From Ruegeria sp. ANG-R (GTDB lineage: Bacteria > Pseudomonadota > Alphaproteobacteria > Rhodobacterales > Rhodobacteraceae), in NCBI RefSeq assembly GCF_000813985.1, contig NZ_JWLJ01000007.1, forward strand, positions 62,001 to 126,000: a DNA stretch of 64,000 nt, read 5' to 3'. The position numbers and the translations under genes are program-made. Below the pieces are notes generated by a model. It did not search any database and was not told the origin of the DNA. It saw only the letters and a program-made list of their open reading frames with translations. Below are positions 58,623-64,000 of this stretch, one piece after another (within the stretch, counting starts at the first letter, position 1; each line of letters opens with the position of its first letter).

Positions 58623-59204
58623 ATGGGGTCTGAAGTGGACAAATCCTTGTCAAAAGCCGTCATCGCGCTGGGTGCAAATCTCAGTCTGAGAGGTCATGGA
58701 CCCAAGGTGACACTTGAGCAGTCTCTGGCCGCGATGGCGGGGGCCGGTCTGGTGATTCGCGCCACAAGCCGTTTTTTTGCCACCCCGTGCTTTCCGGCTG
58801 GGGCGGGGCCGGATTATGTCAATGCGGCGGTTCTGATCGAAACCGACCTGACGCCGCAGGGTGTTCTGGATCTGCTCCACCGCATCGAACATGATTTTGA
58901 GCGCGCCCGCGAACAACGCTGGGGAATGCGGACGCTGGATCTTGATTTGGTCTGTTGGGACGATCTTGTGCTGCCCGATGACGCCGAATACCAGCGCTGG
59001 CTGACCCTTGCGCCCGAAGATCAGGCCAGATGCGCGCCTGAACACCTGATCTTGCCCCATCCCCGCCTGCAGGACCGCGCTTTCGTACTGGTGCCGATGG
59101 CAGATGTCGCCCCCGATTGGCGTCATCCCGTGCTGGACAGAACGGTCACGCAGATGGTTGCCGCACTGCCGCCCGGGGATGTGGCCGGGGTCACGCCTCT
59201 GTGA
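58623..59204 (+). CDS. folK: 2-amino-4-hydroxy-6-hydroxymethyldihydropteridine pyrophosphokinase
   Basis: A 193-residue HPPK in folate synthesis. Blocks: VIALGANLSLRG, SRFFATPCFPAGAGPDYVNAAVLIET, LLHRIEHDFERAREQRWGMRTLDLDLVCWDD and LILPHPRLQDRAFVLVPMADVAPDW. The WGMRTLDLDL segment carries the Mg-binding Asp pair. The ATG at 58623 is taken; the TTG at 58590 adds eleven non-family residues. The start region is close to the upstream promoter shared with the NYN gene. Confidence 0.95.
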   Translation: MGSEVDKSLSKAVIALGANLSLRGHGPKVTLEQSLAAMAGAGLVIRATSRFFATPCFPAGAGPDYVNAAVLIETDLTPQGVLDLLHRIEHDFERAREQRWGMRTLDLDLVCWDDLVLPDDAEYQRWLTLAPEDQARCAPEHLILPHPRLQDRAFVLVPMADVAPDWRHPVLDRTVTQMVAALPPGDVAGVTPL

Positions 59205-59229
59205 TCCTCGCATTTGCGGCATTTCCTGC

Positions 59230-59258
59230 TTGTCAAGGCGGGGATTCGCGCTTAGATA
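59230..59258 (+). promoter_or_regulatory. rpoZ: strong sigma-70-like promoter of rpoZ
   Basis: TTGTCA (59230-59235) and TAGATA (59253-59258) with an exact 17-base spacer lie 41 bases before the rpoZ ATG. Both boxes are close to consensus, the clearest promoter in the window. Confidence 0.65.
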
Positions 59259-59298
59259 AACCCCTTCCTGCCACGGATTCATTTACGGAGAGCGCCCC

Positions 59299-59652
59299 AT
59301 GGCCCGCGTTACGGTCGAAGATTGTGTAGACAAGGTCCCGAACCGGTTCGAACTGGTGATGCTTGCAGCCCACCGGGCGCGCGAGATTTCCGCCGGTGGC
59401 CCGATCACCGTCGACCGCGACAACGACAAGAACCCGGTCGTTTCCCTGCGTGAAATTGCGGATGAGACCCAAAGCGCCGATGAGCTGCGCGAACGTCTGA
59501 TCGAGGCCAACCAGACCCAGATCGAGGTTGATGAGCCCGAAGAAGATCAGATGGCTCTGCTTATGGGCGCGGAATCGGACAAGCCTGTCGATGACGACAT
59601 GTCGGAAGAAAAGCTCCTGCGCGCTCTGATGGAGGCTCAGGGCCAGGGGTAA
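59299..59652 (+). CDS. rpoZ: RNA polymerase omega subunit
   Basis: A 117-residue omega subunit. The N-terminus [33 protein letters not shown] is diagnostic, followed by [14 protein letters not shown] and an acidic C-terminal tail. Omega supports assembly of beta prime. It is followed after 26 bases by the (p)ppGpp synthetase/hydrolase gene, the usual rpoZ-spoT pairing. Confidence 0.97.
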   Translation: MARVTVEDCVDKVPNRFELVMLAAHRAREISAGGPITVDRDNDKNPVVSLREIADETQSADELRERLIEANQTQIEVDEPEEDQMALLMGAESDKPVDDDMSEEKLLRALMEAQGQG

Positions 59653-59678
59653 ACCCCAGCGACAAAGGTGCGGACCGG

Positions 59679-61811
59679 ATGATTTCTGCAGAAGACCTGA
59701 TTGCGCTGGTCCGCAATTACAACCCCAAGACAAATGCCGAGCGTATCGAACGGGCCTATGAATTTGGCCTTCAGATGCATGAAGGGCAGTTCCGCCACTC
59801 GGGCGAGCCCTATTTCTCTCATCCCGTTGCCGTTGCCGCCATCCTGACCGAACAGCGTCTGGATGATGCGACCATCATCACGGCTCTGCTGCACGACACG
59901 ATCGAGGACACCAAGGCCAGCTATGGCAAGGTGGCCGAACTGTTCGGCGATGAGGTCGCCAAGCTGGTCGATGGCGTCACCAAGCTGACCAACCTGCAGC
60001 TGTCCAGCCGAGAAACCAAGCAGGCCGAAAACTTCCGCAAGCTGTTCATGGCCATGTCCAAGGATCTGCGGGTCATTCTGGTCAAGCTGGCCGACCGTCT
60101 GCACAACATGCGCACGATCAAGGCGATGCGGCCCGAAAAGCAGGTTCAGAAAGCGCGCGAGACGATGGATATCTACGCGCCGCTTGCGGGCCGTATGGGG
60201 ATGCAATGGATGCGCGAGGAGCTGGAAGACCTCGCGTTCCGCGTCCTGAACCCCGAAGGCCGACAGTCAATCATCCGGCGTTTCATCACCCTGCAACGCG
60301 AAACCGGCGATGTGATCCATCGCATCACCGGCGACATGCGGCACGAGCTGGAAAAGGCCGGGATTGAGGCCGAGGTGTTTGGCCGCGCCAAGAAACCCTA
60401 TTCCATCTGGCGCAAGATGCAGGAAAAAGATCAGGGCTTTTCCCGCCTGTCCGACATCTACGGCTTCCGCATCATCACCGGGTCCGAGGAAGACTGCTAT
60501 CGCACCCTCGGCGCGATCCACCAGCGCTGGCGCGCGGTTCCGGGGCGGTTCAAGGACTATATCAGCCAGCCGAAATCGAACGGCTATCGCTCGATCCACA
60601 CCACCGTGTCCGGGCGCGATGGCAAACGCGTCGAGGTGCAGATCCGCACACGTCAGATGCATGACGTGGCTGAAACCGGTGTGGCCGCGCACTGGTCTTA
60701 TCGCGATGGTGTGCGGACCGAGAACCCCTTTGCCGTCGATCCGGCCAAATGGATCTCCAATCTGACCGAGCAATTCGACAATGAGGAGGATCACGAGGAC
60801 TTCCTCGAAGCCGTCAAGCTTGAGATGTATTCGGATCAGGTGTTCTGCTTCACCCCCAAGGGCGACGTGGTGAAACTGCCGCGCGGGGCGACGCCGATCG
60901 ATTTTGCCTATGCCATCCACACGCGCATCGGCCATGCCTGCGTGGGGGCCAAGGTCGATACGATCCGGGTGCCGCTGTGGACCCGACTCAAGAACGGGCA
61001 GTCGGTGGATATCATCACCGCCGATGGCCAGATGCCGCAGGTCACATGGCTTGAGATTGCGGTTACCGGCAAAGCCCGCACCGCCATTCGCCGCGCCCTG
61101 CGCGAGGTGGATCGTGAACGTTTCATCAAGCTGGGCAAGGAACTGGCCCGCGCCGGGTTCGAAAACGTGGGCCGCAAGGCGACCGACAAGGCGCTGGACA
61201 CCGCCGCCAAACATCTGCGGTTGAAAGACCGTCACGAATTACTGGCCCGACTCGGCAGCGCTGAACTGACCGCGCATGAACTGGTCGAGGCCGTCTATCC
61301 CGAACTCACCAAGGACGACGGGGATGCCATCTCGCCCCGCCGTGCGGTGATCGGCCTTGAGCCCGGCCAGAAATTCGACCGCGCCCCCTGCTGTCAGCCG
61401 CTTCCGGGTGAGCGGATCGTAGGCATCACCTATCGCGGCAAGGGCGTTGTGGTGCACGCCATCGACTGCGACCGCCTGTCCGATTTCGAGGACGAGCCCG
61501 AGCGCTGGGTCGACCTGCACTGGCACTCGGGCACCCACCCCGCCGTCTATGGCGCGACGCTTGATCTGACCATCGGCAATGACGCCGGGGTGCTGGGGCG
61601 TATTTGCACATTGATTGGTGAGAAAAAGGCCAATATCTCGAACCTCGAATTTGTTGACCGCAAACCGGATTTTTACCGCCTGATGATCAATGTCGAACTG
61701 CGCGACCTCGAACAGCTGCATTCGCTGATGCTGATGCTCGAGGCGGAAAGCGATGTCGCTGCGGTCGAGCGGTATCGGGAAAGCGCAAAATCTGCGGTCG
61801 CAGCTGGCTGA
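59679..61811 (+). CDS. bifunctional (p)ppGpp synthetase/hydrolase (RelA/SpoT)
   Basis: A 710-residue Rsh protein. Domains in order: HD hydrolase (HSGEPYFSHPVAVAAILT ... ITALLHDTIEDT, about 40-80), synthetase (IITGSEEDCYRTLGAIH, YISQPKSNGYRSIHTTV, EVQIRTRQMHDVAETGVAAHW, about 260-340), TGS (FTPKGDVVKLPRGATPIDFAYAIH, about 390-450), and C-terminal ACT (about 630-700). Both the HD pair and synthetase residues are intact, so it should make and degrade (p)ppGpp. It is the single stringent-response enzyme visible here and follows rpoZ. Confidence 0.96.
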   Translation: MISAEDLIALVRNYNPKTNAERIERAYEFGLQMHEGQFRHSGEPYFSHPVAVAAILTEQRLDDATIITALLHDTIEDTKASYGKVAELFGDEVAKLVDGVTKLTNLQLSSRETKQAENFRKLFMAMSKDLRVILVKLADRLHNMRTIKAMRPEKQVQKARETMDIYAPLAGRMGMQWMREELEDLAFRVLNPEGRQSIIRRFITLQRETGDVIHRITGDMRHELEKAGIEAEVFGRAKKPYSIWRKMQEKDQGFSRLSDIYGFRIITGSEEDCYRTLGAIHQRWRAVPGRFKDYISQPKSNGYRSIHTTVSGRDGKRVEVQIRTRQMHDVAETGVAAHWSYRDGVRTENPFAVDPAKWISNLTEQFDNEEDHEDFLEAVKLEMYSDQVFCFTPKGDVVKLPRGATPIDFAYAIHTRIGHACVGAKVDTIRVPLWTRLKNGQSVDIITADGQMPQVTWLEIAVTGKARTAIRRALREVDRERFIKLGKELARAGFENVGRKATDKALDTAAKHLRLKDRHELLARLGSAELTAHELVEAVYPELTKDDGDAISPRRAVIGLEPGQKFDRAPCCQPLPGERIVGITYRGKGVVVHAIDCDRLSDFEDEPERWVDLHWHSGTHPAVYGATLDLTIGNDAGVLGRICTLIGEKKANISNLEFVDRKPDFYRLMINVELRDLEQLHSLMLMLEAESDVAAVERYRESAKSAVAAG

Positions 61812-61827
61812 GAAGGGGTGATCACGA

Positions 61828-62526
61828 GTGGTTTTCAAGCGCCGAGATCGCCGCTCAGCCGTCCAGATCGCGTCAGAGTTCGTCTATCCGCGCGGCGGCT
61901 GGACTCGTGCCTTTCACTACGTCAAACACCGCGTCCGTCGCCTGCCTGACAGCCCCGAGCGCATCGCGCGTGGCATCGGGGCAGGGGTGTTTGCCTCGTT
62001 TACACCGTTTTATGGTCTGCACTTTGTCGTCGCTGCGGTTCTGGCCCGATTGCTCAACGGCAATATACTGGCGGCCCTCAGCGGCACGTTCTTCGGCAAC
62101 CCCCTGACCTATGTGCCTATCGGTGTGGTCAGTCTTCAGACCGGGCATTTCCTGTTGGGGACCCGATATCGCAAGCACGACACGCACGGGCTGATGGGCA
62201 AGTTTGCCGATGCGATGGGCGACCTGAAAGACAACTGCATCGCCATGTTCACCGGGCGCGAGGCCGACTGGCATGGCCTGAGCCGCTTTTATGACGATGT
62301 GTTTTTTCCTTACATGGTTGGTGGCGTTATTCCGGGCATCGTCGCGGGCGTGGTCTGCGCCTATCTCAGCCTGCCGCTGATCCGCACCTATCAGCAGCGG
62401 CGTCGCGCCAAGATCAAGGCGAAGTTTGAACAAATCAAACGTCTTGCGCAGGCAGAGGCTGACGTTCCGGCGACAAAACGACTAGGCTCGGCCTCAGGGA
62501 CCAGGAAGGATTCGAAAGATGTCTGA
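61828..62526 (+). CDS. DUF2062 domain membrane protein
   Basis: A 232-residue protein with two to three membrane helices. RIARGIGAGVFASFTPFYGLHFVVAAVLARLL and LSGTFFGNPLTYVPIGV are the DUF2062 signature, a domain found in small transport or assembly proteins of unknown function. The start is a GTG at 61828, 16 bases after the rsh stop. The basic C-terminal tail overlaps pdxJ by 8 bases, so both are in one operon. Confidence 0.88.
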   Translation: MVFKRRDRRSAVQIASEFVYPRGGWTRAFHYVKHRVRRLPDSPERIARGIGAGVFASFTPFYGLHFVVAAVLARLLNGNILAALSGTFFGNPLTYVPIGVVSLQTGHFLLGTRYRKHDTHGLMGKFADAMGDLKDNCIAMFTGREADWHGLSRFYDDVFFPYMVGGVIPGIVAGVVCAYLSLPLIRTYQQRRRAKIKAKFEQIKRLAQAEADVPATKRLGSASGTRKDSKDV

Positions 62527-63265
62527 CAACCATTTGCGTCTGGGCGTGAACATTGACCACGTTGCCACCATCCGCAACGCACGCGGCGGGGCATACCCTG
62601 ATCCGATCCGTGCCGCGAAACTGGCCGAAGAGGCCGGGGCCGATGGCATCACCGCCCATCTGCGCGAAGACCGCCGTCATATCCTGGATGCGGATATCGA
62701 AGGGCTGATGGAGGCGCTGACCGTCCCGCTAAATTTCGAGATGGCCGCGACGGACGAGATGCAGAAAATCGCCCTGCGCCACAAGCCGCACGCCGTCTGC
62801 ATCGTCCCCGAGAAGCGCGAGGAACGCACCACCGAAGGCGGGCTCGAAGTCGCGCGCGAGGAAAACAAACTGGCCCATTTCATCGCGCCCCTGCGCGACG
62901 TGGGCTGCCGCGTGTCGATCTTCATCGCCGCCGACCAGCGCCAGATCGACGCCGCCCACCGCATCGGCGCCGAGGTGATTGAACTGCATACCGGTGCCTA
63001 TTGCGATTACCACGCCGAAGGCAAACCGGAAGAGGCCGCGCGCGAGCTGGAAGCCCTGCGTGAGATGTCCGCGTATGCCCATTCGCTGGGCCTTGAGGTC
63101 CACGCGGGTCATGGCCTGACCTATGACACCGTGCAACCGGTCGCTGCCTTCCCCGAAGTGCGCGAACTCAATATCGGTCACTTCCTGATCGGCGAGTCCA
63201 TCTTCCGCGGCCTCACCCCGGCGGTCCACGAAATGCGCCGCCTGATGGATGAGGCGCGGGGATGA
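62519..63265 (+). CDS. pdxJ: pyridoxine 5'-phosphate synthase
   Basis: A 248-residue TIM-barrel enzyme joining 1-deoxyxylulose 5-phosphate and 3-amino-2-oxopropyl phosphate. Start LRLGVNIDHVATIRNARGG, then DGITAHLREDRRHI, VCIVPEKREERTTEGG, IELHTGAYCDYH and ELNIGHFLIGESIFRGL. All catalytic and phosphate-binding blocks are intact. The last codons (MDEARG, stop) form the left copy of a direct repeat described in the findings. Confidence 0.97.
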   Translation: MSDNHLRLGVNIDHVATIRNARGGAYPDPIRAAKLAEEAGADGITAHLREDRRHILDADIEGLMEALTVPLNFEMAATDEMQKIALRHKPHAVCIVPEKREERTTEGGLEVAREENKLAHFIAPLRDVGCRVSIFIAADQRQIDAAHRIGAEVIELHTGAYCDYHAEGKPEEAARELEALREMSAYAHSLGLEVHAGHGLTYDTVQPVAAFPEVRELNIGHFLIGESIFRGLTPAVHEMRRLMDEARG

Positions 63266-63268
63266 TCG
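63245..63268 (+). repeat. left copy of 24-base direct repeat (end of pdxJ)
   Basis: The 24 bases from ATGGATGAGGCGCGG to TGATCG recur at 63836-63859 with 21 of 24 identical (differences: GAT/AAC two bases, GGA/GAA one base). Both copies contain ATGATCG. Confidence 0.65.
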
Positions 63269-63319
63269 CTATTCTGAGGATTGTTGAAGTAGGATGTTTT
63301 TCATTAGGACTTTAGTCAG

Positions 63320-63784
63320 ATGAACAAATTGAGCCTTCTAAGGTATTCCGTTTGGCTATTCGCTTTTCGGATGGCTTACCCGATTGTCGCAATTCTCGTA
63401 GCGATGTTTTTGAACTTTGAACTGGGTTCCTCGGGAATCTCGGTGATCGCCCCCATGTTTGCGGCAATGATCGCAGGTCAGCGATACGGAAACCAACACG
63501 GTGAACTCATACCGCCGCATGAGGTAAACAGATTTTCACGTGCGGCCCTGCTCGTTGCGATATTGGCTGAGATAGTCACCTCATTCGCCTGGGGCTATAT
63601 TTTCATGGGGAATCAGTTTTTTGAGTTTATCACCGCAGCCGCGAGCGCTGATGGTAAGATCCTCATGTTGGCTGTATTCCTCATTATGATTGCTATGGGT
63701 TACTTCGCAATTAGATGGGGGGTTACCATCGGTGCAAAATCGGCTTTGAAGGCGAAGCTCAAACAACCAGCTAAGGGGCAATAA
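63320..63784 (+). CDS. ABZJ_00895 family membrane protein
   Basis: A 154-residue protein with four helices (AYPIVAILVAMFL, GISVIAPMFAAMIAG, LVAILAEIVTSFAWGYIF, MLAVFLIMIAMGYFAIRW). The MIAGQRYGNQHG...P segment after the second helix is the recognisable mark of the ABZJ_00895 family, unknown in function. The gene is markedly more AT-rich than its neighbours and lies between two direct-repeat copies, suggesting recent insertion. Confidence 0.7.
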   Translation: MNKLSLLRYSVWLFAFRMAYPIVAILVAMFLNFELGSSGISVIAPMFAAMIAGQRYGNQHGELIPPHEVNRFSRAALLVAILAEIVTSFAWGYIFMGNQFFEFITAAASADGKILMLAVFLIMIAMGYFAIRWGVTIGAKSALKAKLKQPAKGQ

Positions 63785-63835
63785 ACATTGAGTATTGTTG
63801 CTGATCCCATCTTTGATTTTATTAATAACTTTTTC

Positions 63836-63859
63836 ATGAACGAGGCGCGGGAATGATCG
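63836..63859 (+). repeat. right copy of 24-base direct repeat (before LysE-type gene)
   Basis: Second copy of the pdxJ 3'-end repeat. In the pdxJ-like frame it reads MNEARE-stop, mirroring MDEARG-stop, and its ATGATCG holds the start codon of the next gene. Confidence 0.65.
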
Positions 63860-64000
63860 ACCTGACCTCTCTTGCGGTCACGGCGCTTGCCTTCTTTGTC
63901 GTTGCGGTCTCGCCGGGTCCCGCAAATATCTCAAACGCTGCCGTCGCCATGAGCTTTGGGCGCAAAACCAGCCTTGTCTACGGAGCAGGCTTGTCCAGCG
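63853..64000 (+). CDS. LysE family exporter (partial, cut by window end)
   Basis: The first 49 codons of a LysE/RhtB-type exporter. MIDLTSLAVTALAFFVVAVS is the first helix and the next residues SPGPANISNAAVAMSFGRK are the family signature (S/T)PGP-N. It runs off the right edge of the window. Its ATG overlaps the right direct-repeat copy; in the ancestral arrangement it probably overlapped the pdxJ stop (ATGA). Confidence 0.85.
   Translation, partial: MIDLTSLAVTALAFFVVAVSPGPANISNAAVAMSFGRKTSLVYGAGLSS

Noticed and set aside
1..64000. Search for tRNA or rRNA genes, CRISPR arrays, prophage or complete IS elements
   Set aside because: No cloverleaf with a GTTCGAATC-type arm outside coding sequence, no spaced direct repeats and no intact transposase or phage structural gene were seen.

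Overview
The window looks like a chromosomal segment of a marine alphaproteobacterium of the Roseobacter group (Rhodobacterales). This rests on gene content and order (mipZ, a split F0 operon with b and b' subunits, ffh/rpsP/rimM/trmD with bluB inserted, the cobC-cobD pair, def-def-fmt, folK-rpoZ-rsh-pdxJ) and on a GC-rich base composition. No rRNA or tRNA gene, CRISPR array or intact insertion sequence was recognised. About 80 protein genes are packed tightly, many overlapping by 1-4 bases.

Layout. 1-0.9 kb is a graveyard: a frameshifted DOPA 4,5-dioxygenase-like gene and a scrap of an IS transposase. 0.9-7.3 kb holds two transporters, the cell-division regulator mipZ, a class II glutamine amidotransferase, a class III nucleotide cyclase and a MarR regulator. 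7.5-14.1 kb is an aromatic-acid degradation cluster: fumarylacetoacetase, an unusual MBL-fold protein, a flavin monooxygenase, DUF2783, a VOC-family protein with an intact His/His/Glu triad, and maleylacetoacetate isomerase. No cupin-type HmgA is present, so the VOC protein is a candidate ring-cleaving enzyme. 14.1-23.7 kb is the minus-strand translation and secretion block (ffh, four tandem GNAT acetyltransferases, chorismate mutase, rpsP, bluB, a 48-residue membrane peptide, rimM, a sulfotransferase-like gene, trmD; then rplS-rpmE as a separate unit), broken by a convergent GH25 lysozyme lipoprotein.

23.9-31 kb is mixed housekeeping and accessory DNA: ProX-type deacylase, racemase, azoreductase with divergent LysR regulator, EamA exporter, universal stress protein, ArsR regulator, and an AT-richer orphan Imm11-like immunity gene. 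31.3-33.9 kb is the F0 ATP synthase operon (atpI-B-E-F'-F), closed by a strong terminator. 34-43.4 kb has a GntR regulator with two candidate operators in front of a divergent PLP aminotransferase, the smc gene with two DnaA-box-like sites upstream, an MFS transporter and an FkbM-like methyltransferase. 43.5-50.6 kb has a lytic transglycosylase, cobD and cobC, a stand-alone receiver protein with a perfect CtrA-type box upstream, a glutathionyl-hydroquinone reductase, an FAH-family hydrolase and a MalY-type lyase. 50.7-58.5 kb has def, a degenerate second deformylase, fmt, small membrane proteins, a ureohydrolase, rnhA, ispH and a NYN-domain protein. 58.6-64 kb runs folK, rpoZ, rsh, DUF2062, pdxJ, an AT-richer membrane gene flanked by a near-identical 24-base direct repeat, and the start of a LysE-type exporter cut by the window edge.

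All functional calls are by recognising motifs and family patterns by eye; no database search was possible. The most interesting items are the aromatic cluster with its altered MBL protein and candidate VOC dioxygenase, the pseudo-deformylase, the four-gene GNAT array, the structured RNA leader before ffh, a possible attenuator before rplS, and the repeat-flanked insertion after pdxJ.
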